A stretch of DNA of 64,000 nucleotides from Girardinichthys multiradiatus (taxonomy: Eukaryota > Chordata > Actinopteri > Cyprinodontiformes > Goodeidae), in contig NC_061813.1 in NCBI RefSeq assembly GCF_021462225.1, positions 19,244,442-19,308,441 of the forward strand, read 5' to 3'. The translations under genes were made by a program, and so were the position numbers. The notes below the pieces were generated by a model that saw only the letters and a list, made by a program, of their open reading frames with translations, searched no databases and was not told the DNA's origin. Shown here one piece after another: positions 47,156 to 57,955 of the stretch (positions are counted from its first letter, which is position 1; each line of letters begins with the position of its first letter).

Positions 47156-49493
47156 TTTATTGATTTGATGATTTTCCGCTTACAGCTTAGAATATTACTT
47201 CAGACACAGAAAAAAAAAATTTGGACCTAACTCTGTTTAATACCTGCTTAAAAGGTTATTTTCAAAAGGTACTTTTAGTATGACAAACAAGCCTTATTGG
47301 AATACATACCTTAATGTACGACTGTATTTAAATATACAGTATTTTAACCAAGGTGTTGAAAATACTTTATCATTTCAGAAGCAAATTGTTGCTGACAAAG
47401 ACATTTTCTTTAACAAAATCCAAGGAAAAAGACTCATTTGAAAAGTTTTTCATCAGTTCATTCAAAATCTGAACCTTATAATAGCAGGTAGTAGTGAAGA
47501 AAGGCAGAATAACTAGAGGAACCTCTAAAGCCCACCTCAGAAGCTTTATGTGTTGGCAGTATATCTCTTAAGCCCCGCAAGATTACCTTTGTAGAAAGGG
47601 AAAGTCAAAGTTACAAAAGGTTAGAATTAAATGGTGACCTGTGATCCGAGACAGTGACGAAAGAGGAACCTGACACAGAAGTGAACCCCTTCCTGACTAT
47701 TATAATTCCCATGCTTCCTCATAAACTCTCACTTTGCTCTGTTTAGTTTACAGAGTGCAGGTAATATTACACTTGAGGACTAAAATGCTATAGGAAGATG
47801 GGTAAACATTATATTTTTCTTAAGAATAAAATTAAAAATTCAGTTTTACCAAGGTCTTAACATATAAAGTACTGGAGTGACTGGAGAGTTTTCTCTAGGT
47901 GTATGAATAAGAGACTAGCGCAACTCCTTCCCTCATCCACCTGTGACTGTGCACTGCTAGTCAGCTGGTGGAAAGAAGGCTACCACATTTTGCAGGCTTA
48001 CAAGACAAAAATAAACTTGGCTGTTTGACACAGTTGTGGTGTAGACGTTCAAAGAGCACCAAATATTAAATCAACTTATACATCTTGTTTTAAATGTTAA
48101 CACTGTGTTACCATAAGACTGTGGTATTTTTTTCTTTGTCTCGGTTGAAACAATCAATAATGTTTTAGCAAAAAGCTATAAAGATGTCAAACAGCAATCC
48201 GATTATCTTAAACCTATAGGTAAAAGAGCAGTGGCACCCATACCATTCTAGCAATATGGTGGTCTCTCGACCATGTAAGAAAATTAAAATGTTCTTTTAT
48301 GTCAGCAAATGCTGCTGGCTCTAGTTTGTCTTAATAATGCAGCAGAGGGGTCCCTATTAATGTTAAGAATTTATTGATTCGACCAGACTCTGGCTGGAGA
48401 TGAATGGCTCTCACTTATTATCACAGCTCTGAAATGGGTCCTTACATATCTGTGACATTTCCACCATAGACGGCTGTAATTTCCAGAACATCACAGCCCA
48501 TCCCTTACTCTTTTATTTTCATCCTCTTGGCTTTTTTTTTCTTTTTTCTTGTGCTCTCTCACTGCACTTCTTTCTACTTCCACCCTTGCCCTTTTCTGAG
48601 TTTCTGCTCTCGGCTACTCCCTGTTATCTGTCTTTCCTGGATCTAGCCTTCTCTTTTTTTTTAGATGTCCTTTTAAAACTTATTTTTCAGGATTTCATCA
48701 CTAATTTTCATCATGTCCTTAACATTTATCTATCACTTAGTAGCTTTCTATGAGTTTAGTGCTCACTCTTTAGTGTCTGTTTGTTTCTACCTCTTTGTAC
48801 TCTACCTGAGTTTGCGATCTCTCTCTCTGATCTGCTTCTTTCTTCCTGTCTTTATCTGCGGCTGCTCTCAGTCATGACCCCAACCTCTCATTTGGCTCTG
48901 TTTTATTTATCTCTTTCAGTTTCTCCACCGTCTGTCTTTCTCAGTCTCTCTGCCTCTGCATTTCCCTCAGCAGCTCTTCTTTGTTTAGCACCCAGCAGAC
49001 AAGGCTGCTAACAAAGGTGAGCGAGAGCATATTTAAAATGTCACTGGCAAAGTGACAAAAGGTCATATAGAAAGTAAGAGACTCCCACCACAGTTTGGTC
49101 TGACTGCTAAACAGGCATTTCTTCCTTTTTTTGTATGTGGGTATGTGTGTGCATTTGTGGGTGGAGAAGTGTTATAGGTCTACATTAGTATGCATGTCTG
49201 CATCTAACCAGAGGTGTGTGTCTGTGTGTGTGTTTTTTTCTTCTTCAAACTAGAGTGAAAAATTTGTATAATCTTTTTGAAATCTCTATAGATTAGTCAC
49301 TATTTTAATTCATGATGCAGTATCTGTGTCTAAGCTCACATACATTCCTGTGAACAGTCAGACGTTTTGCAGGTGAAGCTAACATTATACGTCATTTTTG
49401 TGCAGTTGGCATCATTATATCGTTATGTTTGGGCTTTCCTTTTGTGAGGTTTTGACTGTCTTCCAGCCTGACTGCTCCTTGAAAAACAGCAAA
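47156..49493. other. Unassigned interval, pyrimidine-rich near 48500-49000
   Basis: No gene recognised. The CT-rich tract at 48530-48980 explains the serine- and leucine-rich ORF around 48781. A (TG)n-rich stretch lies near 49195-49235. Confidence 0.5.
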
Positions 49494-49639
49494 GCCAGAC
49501 ATGCTCGTCTCGCACTCGTCGTCTCCTGCTTTTTCCGGGACCGGGTCGCAGAGGCAGCAGACTCAGCAGACTCAGCAGAAACACCCTGATGTCCCTCTCC
49601 CAAGACACCTCCTCCAGCTCCTCCGGGGGGAGCCCAAGG

Positions 49640-51350
49640 CATTCCCAGGCCAGCTGAGAGACATAGTCCCTCCAGCGTGTCCTGGGCCGTCCCCTGGGCT
49701 TCTTCCCGATGGGACGTGCCTGGAACACCTCCCGAGGAAGGCGTCCAGGAGGCATCCGGTATAGATGCCCGAGCCACCTCAACTGGCTCCTCTCGATGTG
49801 GAGGAGCAGCGGCTCTACTCCGAACCCCTCCTGGATGGCCGAGCTCTTCAACCTATCTCTAAGGGAGTGCTTGGCCACCCTACAGAGGAAGCTCATTTCA
49901 GCCGCTTGTATCCGAGATCTCGTTCTTTTGGTAATGACCCAAAGTTCATGGCCATAGGTGAGGGTAGGAACGTAGACTGACCGGTAAATCGAGAGCTTCG
50001 CTTTTCAGCTCAGCTCTCTTTTCACCACAATGGACCGGCACAGTGCCCCCATTACTGCGGCAGCTGCACGGATCCATTTGTCGATCTCCCGCTCCATTCT
50101 TCCCTCACTCGTGAACAAGACCCCGAGATACTTAAACTCCTCCACTTGAAGCAGGAACTCCCCTCCAACCCGAAGAGGACAAGCTGCCCTTTTCCAGTCA
50201 AGAACCATTCTCTCGGGCTTGGAGGAGCTGATATTCATCCCAGGCGCTTCACACTCGGCTGCAAACCGCCCCAGTGCATGGTGTAGGTCTTGGCTAGAGG
50301 GGGCCAGCAGGACCACGTCATCTGCAAAAGTAGAGACGAAATCCTCTGGTCCCCAAACCAGACCCCCTCCGGCCCTTGGCTGCGCCTAGAAATCCCGTTC
50401 ATAAAAGTTCTGAACAGGACCGATGACAAAGGGCAGCCCTGTCGGAGTCCAAAATGTACTGGGAACAGGTCCGACATAGTGCCGGCAATGCGGACCAAAC
50501 TCCTGCTCCGCTTGTACAGAGACTGGATAGCCCCTGATAAAGGTCCCCCAACTCCATACTCCTGGAGCACCCACCACAGGGCATCACGAGGGACACAGTC
50601 GAATGCTTTCTCCATGTCCACAAAACACATTTGGACCGGTTGGGCAAACTCCCATGAACCCTCGAGTACCCTATAGAGGGTATAGAGCTGGTCCAGTGTT
50701 CCACAGCTGGGACAAAAACCACAGTGCTCCTCCTGAATCTGAGGTTTGACTATCGTCCAGAATCTCCTCTCCAATACCCTGGTGTAGGCCTTACCAGGCC
50801 TCCGGTCACCATTCTCATGAAGGGGGACCACCACCCCAGTCTGCCAGTCCAGAGGCTCTGTCCCCGACCGCCATGCAATGTTGAAGAGGCGTGTCAACCA
50901 TTACAGCCCCACAACATCCAGATACTTGAAGTACTCAGGGCAGATCTCATCCACCCCCAAAGTCCTGCCACCGCGGATCTTTTTAACCACCTCGGTGACT
51001 TGGGCCTGGGTGATGAAAAAGACTAACCCCGAGTCCCCATCCTCTGTTTCCACCAGGGAATGCGTGATGGCAGGATTGAGGAGATCCTCAAAGTACTCCT
51101 TCCACCGCCCGATAATGTCCCCAGTCGAGGTCAGCAGCCTCCCACCCCCACTGTAAACAGTGTTGGCGAAGCACTGCTTCCCCTTCCTGAAGCGCCGAAT
51201 GGTTTGCCAGAATCGTTTTGAGGGCCAACCGGTAGTTCTTCTCCATGGCCTCACCAAACTTCTCCCAGGTCTGAGTTTTTGTCTCTGCCACAGCTCAAGC
51301 CGTGGCACGCTTGGCCTCACGGTACCCATCAGCCGCCTCAGGAGTCCCAC
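49640..51350 (-). pseudogene. Rex3 reverse transcriptase, frameshifted
   Basis: The order of segments is: linker (51350-50901, GRWKEYFEDLLNP, GVDEICPEYFKYLDVVGL); fingers and palm (50897-50235, QTGVVVPLHENGDR, VDMEKAFDCVPR with the first catalytic Asp, RQGCPLSSVLF); then the FADD box. The box is shifted out of frame because one T is missing from the run before it (near 50330), giving LLLQMTW. The C-terminal parts (50316-50005, then 49896 on) carry YLGVLFTSEGR, SQLRWLGHLYRMPPGRLP and GRPRTRWRDY. The in-frame TGA after KRELS is shared with the twin-primed copy. Fingers residues are also degraded (CGFCPSCGT for CGFRPGRGT). Confidence 0.87.
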
Positions 51351-52411
51351 AAGCCAACCACAGCCAATAGGACTCCTTCTTCAGATTGACAGCGTCCCTT
51401 ACTGCCGTTGTCCACCACTGGGGTTCGGGGATTGCTGCCGCAACAGGCACCACAGACCTTATGGCCGCAGCTACAGGCAGCAGCATCGACAATAGATGTG
51501 GAGAACATGGTCCACTCGGACTCTATATCTCCAACATCCCCCAAAATCTGATCAAAGCTCTCTCCGAGGTGGGAGTTGAATACACCCCTGGGCGAGGGCT
51601 CCAGCAGACGTTCCCAGCAGACCTTCACTATGTGCTTGGGCCTGCCAAGTCTGTCCGGCTTTCTCCTCTTCCAGCGGATCCAACTCACCACCAGGTGGTG
51701 ATCAGTGGACAACTCAGCCACTCTCTTCACTTGAGTGTCCAAAACATGCTGCTGAAGGTTTGATGATACGACAACAAATTCGATCATTGACCTCCTGTCT
51801 AGGGTGTCCTGGTGCCAAGTGCACTGATGGACACCATTATGTTTGAACATGGTGTTCATTACGGACGATCGGTGACTAGCACAGAATTCCAATAACAAAA
51901 CATCACTCAGGTTCAGATCAGGGAGGCCATTTCTCCTGATCAAGCCTCTCCAGGTGTCACTGTCATTTCCCATGTGGGCGTTGAAGTCCCCCAGCAGAAT
52001 AATGGAGTCCTCGGCAGGGGCACTATCCAGCATACCCAACAGGGACACCAAGAAGGCTGGATACTCCGCACTACAACTGAGCCCGTAGGCCGAAACGACA
52101 GTCGGAGGCCTGTCCCCAACCCGAAATGGCAGGGATGCGACCCTCTCATCCACTGGGGTAAACCCCAACATGAGACGGCTGAGCTGGGGGGCAACAAACA
52201 AAACCACCCTAGCTAGCCGCCTCTCCCCGTGGGCCACTCCAGAGTAGAAGAGAGTCCAGCCCCTCTCGAGGAGATGGATTCCAGAGCCCACGCTGTGCGT
52301 GGAGGAAAGCCCGACTATTTCTAGTCGATATCTCTCGACCTCCCGCACAAGCTCAGGCTTCTTCCCCCCCAGTGAGGTGACATTCCACGTCCCTAGATCC
52401 AGCCTAAGCAT
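51338..52411 (-). pseudogene. Rex3 AP-like endonuclease domain
   Basis: The frame is open for 357 codons. It contains the endonuclease signatures LGTWNVTSL near the start, [19 protein letters not shown] (catalytic Asp and Asn), NTMFKHNGVHQCTWHQ and STDHHLVVSW (catalytic His). These nick the target and start target-primed reverse transcription. Beyond about residue 330 the similarity shifts frame into the segment from 51350 to 50901, so the two-domain protein is broken there. The domain itself looks well preserved. Confidence 0.87.
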
Positions 52412-52970
52412 CCAGGGATCGGGCCGCCGAGGTCTCCACCTTCATCCACCGCCCAGTCCTTTTTGCACCAATCCTTCACGGTTCCCCCTGCAAGTGGTAG
52501 GCTCACTTGGGGATGGCCTCGTGTCTCTCATTTCGGCTCGGCCCAGCCAGGTCCCGCAAGGAACAACCTGGGCACCAGGTGCTCTCCGACGAGTCCTGAC
52601 CCCAGGCCTGGCTCCAGGGTGGGACCCCGGCTCCGCCGTAGCGGACAACGTCACGTGCCTCGATTTAGTAGTCCTCATGAAGATGTCTTGAACCACTCTT
52701 TGTCTGACCCATCACCTAGAGCCTGTTTGCCATGGTAGACCCTACCAGGGGCATTTAAGCCACAGACAACATAGCCTCTAGGATCATTTGAGCACTCAAA
52801 TCCCTCCACCACGTTAAGTTGGTGGTTCCAGGAGGGGGCTAGACATGCTGTCATATCAAATATGCAGAACTGTGCATACAGGTGTTAGTTCAAATCTCAA
52901 GGGTGAGTTTGTTTCAAACATGAGAAAAGGAAGTTAGAAGAATCACTGTCATGGCTAAGATGTTAAGATG

Positions 52971-53036
52971 TTATATATATATATATATATACAGACCAAT
53001 AGACCAATATATAGACAATATATATATATATATATA
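52971..53036. repeat. (TA)n microsatellite with partial copies of a transposon end
   Basis: Alternating TA is broken by acagaccaatagaccaatat and atagacaata, which look like partial repeats of the adjacent transposon end cagaccaaagg at 53037. Slippage between the TA tract and the element end probably produced them. Confidence 0.75.
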
Positions 53037-53238
53037 CAGACCAAAGGTTTGGACACACCTTCTCATTCAAAGGGTTGAATTAGCATGTGGAATTATATAC
53101 TGAACAAAAAAGTGTGAAACAACTGAAAATATGTCTTATATTGTAGGTTCTTCAAAGTAGCCACCTTTTGCTTTGATTACTGTTCCGCACACTCTTTGCA
53201 TTCTGTTGATGAGCTTCAAGAGGTAGTCACCTGAAATC
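53037..53238 (-). mobile_element. Tc1-like transposon end carrying the transposase C-terminus
   Basis: The TIR begins cagaccaaaggtttggacac after TA (53035-53036). On the minus strand the inner part encodes ISGDYLLKLINRMQRVCGTV and ends GGYFEEPTI then stop, the last 33 residues of a Tc1-like transposase. The similarity to 61032 on continues through the same region, so this coding end lies within the long TIR. It is cut at 53238, where the LTR element copy begins. Confidence 0.78.
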
Positions 53239-53510
53239 GTGGCCTGTGGCGACGATGCTGGAGCCTTAGAGGTGTGCGGTGAAGATGCTAGAGCCTAAGA
53301 GGTCTGCGGCGTGGCCAGAAGAACTCACAAAGGGGCTCGTCAGGAGGTCTACGGCAAAGAAGCTGGAGTCCTAGAGGTCTGCGGCGTTTCCTGATCCATG
53401 GTGAAGACTTGAGCCTGGCGTCCAGCTTGGACCCAGACGGGAACCCCGGACACTTGGACCCTGACTGGAGATCTAGAGGCTTGGAGTCAGGCATCGTGTC
53501 AGGCGTGGAG

Positions 53511-54518
53511 TCAAGCCCAGGGGCTCCTCCGAAACATGGCATGGCAGTGGAGGCATTCAGTCCACGGTCTCCTCCAGAGCATGGCGTGGCAGTGGAGGCA
53601 GCCTGCCAATGGGCTCCTCCGGAACATGGTGTGGCAGTGGAGGAAGCCTGCCCCCGGGCTCCGGAACATGACCTGGCGGTCCGGCGGCGGCCGGCTGTGG
53701 CTCTGAAGGAGGCAGCAGCCAGCTGTGGCTCTGAAGACCCGGCGGCGGCCTCGAGAAGGGGAGCGAATGGACCTCCAGCAGAGAGTGGTGCTGAAGCGTC
53801 GACCCACCCCCCCACCCCCTCTTGAGGAATTCCACCTCAGGTAGAGAGCAACGTCCATAATGCTTAGCCTCATGAGCTCCGCCTGTGGTGTCTCCGGTCC
53901 GGACTGGACCAACGCTGGGGAAAACAGCCGCGAAGAACCCATGGCGGGTGGACCCTCCATGGAAGAGTAGGAGGCGCCCGCCCGAACCTTCCCGGTGGCA
54001 ATTGCCCTCCGGCGACGACGTTGACCTGGGCAGGAGGAAAACCCAACCGGAAACTCTGCTACGGATGGTGAGGATGACTCAGCCTCAAGCTCCTCCGGAG
54101 CCGGACCAGACAGCTGAGGTGATCGAGCTCCAGAACCCGGTGTTGCGGCGTCATGAGGACCCCCAGTGGAACAAGGAGCTGGGGCATCACTTCGACCCGC
54201 CACGGAGTCTGAGATTGGAGCTCTATGTCTCTGACGCTGCCTGCGGCAGGCAGAGGAGGCAGACGCTAACCCGTAGCGTAACGGACCGGTCACAGGGAGG
54301 AGCACTGCCAATCTGGTGCCCCAGAATGGTGACTGTCTTTCCGCAGCTAGTCCTTCCAGACGTGAGGGCTTCTCAGCGACTTGCTGGAGATACTCACACA
54401 AAGTGATCTGCTCCGCATCATCTGCCTGGTCCTTGTGGCGGTGTTGTACTGTCATAATTTCAATTAGGTGGTGGACTAGAGGTGCAGGACAAGCAGAGAC
54501 AGTTAGTGAGATGATCAC
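53511..54518 (-). CDS. Gag-like and arginine-rich ORF of the LTR element, copy 2
   Basis: This 335-codon frame is open from inside the LTR end through most of the interior. After the LTR it reads RHKDQADDAE and a short helical SRLEGLAAE segment that resemble a gag N-terminus. A Ser/Ala/Pro-rich stretch follows, then CPGQRRRRRAIATG and GASYSSMEGPP (matching copy 1), then three copies of a GCLHCHAMFRRSPW-type unit of about 17 residues. In copy 1 the last region is expressed in the proline-rich frame instead. No capsid, protease, RT or integrase motif exists. An intact 1-kb frame in a pol-less element is notable, but the high GC content also makes long chance frames likely. Confidence 0.45.
   Translation of the reverse strand: MIISLTVSACPAPLVHHLIEIMTVQHRHKDQADDAEQITLCEYLQQVAEKPSRLEGLAAERQSPFWGTRLAVLLPVTGPLRYGLASASSACRRQRQRHRAPISDSVAGRSDAPAPCSTGGPHDAATPGSGARSPQLSGPAPEELEAESSSPSVAEFPVGFSSCPGQRRRRRAIATGKVRAGASYSSMEGPPAMGSSRLFSPALVQSGPETPQAELMRLSIMDVALYLRWNSSRGGGGVGRRFSTTLCWRSIRSPSRGRRRVFRATAGCCLLQSHSRPPPDRQVMFRSPGAGFLHCHTMFRRSPLAGCLHCHAMLWRRPWTECLHCHAMFRRSPWA
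53520..53670 (-). repeat. Roughly 50-bp tandem repeats in the LTR element interior
   Basis: Units containing catggcgtggcagtggaggc recur three to four times between 53535 and 53650. They correspond to the proline-rich repeat of copy 1. Confidence 0.75.
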
Positions 54519-55120
54519 GCTTTAATGAAGAGAACAAAACTTACAAATTCCGGTGCAGGCTTAACAGGTAATCCAGGTAACAAAGTTCATGAATAACATC
54601 CTGGTTTCTGGATCGCAGGACAAACTCCAACAAAGCAAGAACAAACAGACTAAAAAAGACTAACGACACCGCATGGAACAAAAGACAAAGATGAACTTAA
54701 ATACAAACGAAGGTGGACATGAAACAATAGGGCAGATAATCAGGGGGTAATAGGACACAGGTGTGGACAGACTAGGAGACTGAGAGGCAGGTGAACCAAA
54801 TTAGGAGTAACAGGACATGAGGAGCTAGATGAGGAACAAACTTTAAACAAACCCAAGGAACCAGAGCACAGGGGAGAGAACAGAGACAAGAAAGACAAGA
54901 AATAAACTTCATAACTAAAAACAGGAGGAACAGATCTAAACAGACAATCATCAAACCCATAAGAACACAGAGCAAAGCAGAACCTAGACAACCTATAAGA
55001 CAAGGAAAACGCACCTGAAACATAGAACCACAAAATAACCATGCACTGGAGTAAACAGAAAATACGCTATAGACTAAATAAACGTAAACAAATACCAAAC
55101 TAAAATTCCACATCGTGACA
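54450..55120 (-). repeat. 5' LTR of copy 2
   Basis: TGTCA...TGACA termini, T-rich body and attaaagcgtgatc near the 3' part (complement near 54517-54530). The next bases on the minus strand begin the gag-like frame. Confidence 0.72.
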
Positions 55121-55528
55121 CCCCCAGCTTTAATGTTTTCACATGTGATTAGTCTACTGTCATTTTCTCTTCTTATCTGAAACATACCTTAAATAAGAAA
55201 ATGTAGTAGGTGAGTTGTTTCTATGCATATACTTCAGTAAGTAGACACCTACACATTTGTACTCGGAAACTACTGCTTTCCTTTATTCACAACCACAATT
55301 AGGGTTATTTTTCAAATGCATTGTAATATGCAGTAATTAGTGAAAATTGTGCTATAAGTAGTTAATTTCCATAGGCTGTTTGTTGCAAATTCTGAACAAA
55401 TTTCAAAAAAGTAACCATGTAAATGTAACCCACATGGTTACTGAACCTATTTATTTGATTAAATGCAGTACTTAGCCCCACCACAAGGTGGTGCACTGGG
55501 AGGTGCTTAGTGCCATTACCATTGAACG

Positions 55529-56047
55529 CAGTGTTGCCAGGTGTACGATAATTATCGTATCAGTAGGATAATTTTGCTCTCTGTGCGATGTACGATCAAT
55601 ATTCCTAAAAAAGGCCAAATGTATGATAATTTGACCATTCTATGAATGTGTGGTTGTAATCAGTTGTCATCAGCCTATCGCCAAAGTCTGTCGGAGTTTT
55701 TTTGTGAACCCTGAAGGCATCTGTGTCAGGATTCGGGAACAGATGCTGGAAATTCCAGCCAATCGTGCTTTTCTAAATGTGACCTACGAGTGACCTGATG
55801 CGTTGGCCACAGAACAACAGCCATGGTTGGCTGAATAGTCCACTGCACCCGCCCATGATTGAGGAAAAGAAAAAAAGAAAAGAAGAAGAAGCAGAGCCCG
55901 GCACTGTGGGGCTACCTGTTAGACGCTATTCAACACATCAACAGACTTGTTATTTTGGTTATGACGAGTGTACGATAATTTCCCTCAAAATACGATTATT
56001 TTATGTCTCTAGTACGATAATCCTACATTTCTCACCTGGTAACACTG
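55529..56047 (+). mobile_element. hAT miniature element with perfect 8-bp TSD
   Basis: The ends cagtgttgccaggtg (55529) and the complement of cagtgttaccaggtg (ending 56047) are TIRs with one mismatch. They are flanked by an exact attgaacg at 55521-55528 and 56048-56055, the 8-bp duplication made by hAT transposases. Subterminal acgataat-type repeats occur at both ends. The 519-bp interior has an 84-codon frame with a lysine-rich stretch (EEKKKRKEEEAEPG), perhaps a residue of a transposase N-terminus, but no BED finger or dimerisation domain. Confidence 0.92.
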
Positions 56048-56055
56048 ATTGAACG

Positions 56056-56535
56056 TGATTCCAGAAAGATCCTGGGAAAGATCCGTGTTAAGCCTCTGTA
56101 AGAACTCCAGTAAGGAAATGCTACAGGTTATAGGGCTAGACCTCATGGTTAGCTGTTGATATTAGCATGATAGGAAAGAATTATTTCCACTGAACTATGT
56201 TCATAAAATCAGTCGGAGTCACTGATGTGTTTTCCTAATGTTTTAAAACCACTGTGGTACTTGCTGTATCATTGTGAACCTTGAAAACGAACTGTAAAAA
56301 GATCATGAAGTTAATACTAACCGCGCCTAGCGCAGTTGAGCTAATTTAGGTATTACCTGTAGTGGGAATTCCAATGGTGCAGCTGGTTAACCTAAATTGC
56401 CACTACTGTAGCATATGACAGAGAAAGTAATGGCTTATGATGTATATTTGTGTTGATATGATATCAGCCGTGATAGAAAAAAGTTATCTTTATTAATGTA
56501 AGGTGCATAATGTTTTTTACTGCACTGAAGTTTGT
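56056..56535. other. Unassigned spacer
   Basis: No feature recognised. Confidence 0.5.
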
Positions 56536-56839
56536 TTAACGCTAGAACTTCCAGAATTCTAACACTACTAGAACTCCCAAGCCCGTCAATTTGACGGCGA
56601 GCATTCTGGATGCGAGGCGGTGATGACGTCATCGCATTACATTGGTCAGAATGCTACAGATTTTCTTGCACACTATAAAATGATGGTTTTGACAAGAATT
56701 AATAATAGTATTAGATAAAAACCCATTATGTTTTATTATTATTTATAAATAGTACTGAAAAATAATACAGAGTAGTGGGTACATTTAAAAAAAAAGCTTT
56801 ACTAATCTGACCAAAAGCTGGACAGCTCCATGTTACTCT

Positions 56840-57713
56840 TCAGCTCACTCCGCGGACATAAACTAGTGCTAAAAATACCTTCAGCTCATCCACACTCATG
56901 TCCGAGGAGGAATCATCTCCTAAAACCCTGCGGGCCTCAGCCACCCTGCAGCCCTGAATGTGGATGAGCATTTCGGCATCCACCAAGCAGAGGAACGCGG
57001 TCTGGGCATTTTGGATCTGGCACTCTGTCAACGCGTTCTGGTTCCGACGCCTCCCTCTACTTTCTTCCTCCCCTACCACTGTCCACACAGTCCCATCCTT
57101 TCCAATCTCCTCCTTCTTCCCAGGTGTGCGCTCGTCTTGCAATGAAAATGCTATAAAGCACAGAATGGATTGTTGTTACAGGGCTACTATATCTATGACC
57201 TAACTTATTGTTTATTTCTTTGTCCATTATTAGTACCTTGTTGTTTAGTTTCTCTCCTGCCAGTGAGCTGGAGTGCTGGGCTTATAGCTGGGCACCAGGC
57301 TCGTCTCCCTGTCTCTGAACCTGTGCTGATTGTGGCACTGTTGCTATAGTTTATAGATTATTAGTTTACTAATCTATAAACTATAGCCTAAAATGATAAA
57401 ATCGTTACATAGGCTAGTCTTTTACTTCCTTGAAATAATGTGCCACAACCTACTGCTAATGGGACGACTCGTGTTTTTTAGCTGGGGGAGGCTCACTCTC
57501 TGACCCACCGTCACTGGAACTGAATGCTGACCAAGAGCTGTCAGAATCCTTCTCAACCCCAGAATCACAATCATGTAATTTTTGAAGCATTTCCAATGCC
57601 TCTTGAGCAGAAAACATCCTTCTAGAAGCCATTTGTAGGATGCCAACAATCTCCTTCTCTGACTGCGTTCTAGAGTGGCGGTTGCTAGGCAGCGCTCGCG
57701 CGTACTCGGCCAC
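56840..57713 (-). pseudogene. piggyBac transposase N-terminal remnants
   Basis: The first frame (57713-57456) has MASRRMFSAQEALEMLQK and a Ser/Asp-rich acidic stretch, as in piggyBac-derived transposase N-termini. The second (57142-56840) has RTPGKKEEIGKDGTVW, a run of basic residues and SSDMSVDELKVFLALVYVRG, the start of the conserved DDE_Tnp_1_7 region. The two are separated by about 300 bases containing a hairpin. After VYVRGVS the protein ends, so none of the three catalytic Asp residues remains. The DNA-binding cysteine-rich C-terminus is gone as well. Confidence 0.8.
57343..57387. repeat. Perfect 18-bp inverted repeat (hairpin) inside the piggyBac element
   Basis: The left arm gctatagtttatagatta (57343-57360) and right arm taatctataaactatagc (57370-57387) are exact complements around a 9-base loop. 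Confidence 0.95.
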
Positions 57714-57955
57714 GGGAAAAAAATATCAATGTAAATAATAGGGCCGTCAAAATAGCGGCTGTGGTAGTTAAAGGTAGAAATACTTAGATCTTTTATTTAC
57801 TTTGTTATTTTTTTTTAAATAGAGACATAGGATCACACAAGACACAGGTTCAGAAAAAGTCAGGATGCCAGGAAGATAAGAGTTTTAATAAACCAGTTAT
57901 GGCATGTCAAACTTTCAAAACCGTAAATTGACATCCCTGGGATTTCTAGTGTTAA

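Larger units (their letters stand above)
49506..52837 (-). mobile_element. Rex3: Rex3 LINE (RTE clade), essentially full length
   Basis: On the minus strand the element runs from a 5' UTR (from 52837) through an endonuclease, a reverse transcriptase and an RTE-type C-terminal tail to a 3' end near 49506. It is bracketed by gctagacatgct (52838-52849) and gccagacatgct (49494-49505), a 12-bp TSD with one mismatch. The phrases gacaaagggcagccctg near 50425 and accaccaccccagtctgcca near 50828 match conserved Rex3 RT sites as I remember them. The 5' end coincides with that of the twin-primed copy, which supports completeness. Several frameshifts and stops make it inactive. Confidence 0.9.
53239..55120 (-). 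mobile_element. LTR retrotransposon derivative without pol, copy 2
   Basis: The 5' LTR (55120 down to 54450, about 671 bp) begins TGTCACGATGTGG and ends ATTATGACA. The interior runs down to 53239, where a Tc1 fragment cuts it, and no 3' LTR is seen. Shared with copy 1 are the conserved block after the LTR (cgccacaaggac), the arginine-rich segment with GASY(S/A)S, and proline-rich repeats. No pol domain is present. The two copies differ enough to be old or to be different subfamilies. Confidence 0.7.
56540..57951 (-). mobile_element. piggyBac-type transposon, internal deletion derivative
   Basis: The element is bounded by TTAA at 56536-56539 and 57952-57955, the piggyBac target. The ends cgctagaacttccag and the complement of cactagaaatcccag are similar inverted repeats and resemble the CCCTAGAA type of piggyBac termini. 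Two minus-strand frames match a piggyBac transposase N-terminus. The catalytic DDD region is missing, so it depends on other copies. A subterminal tgacgtca lies at 56624-56631. Confidence 0.85.

Noticed and set aside
48781..49011. A small secreted or membrane protein ORF
   Set aside because: The frame results from a long pyrimidine-rich tract, and other frames and neighbours show the same bias.
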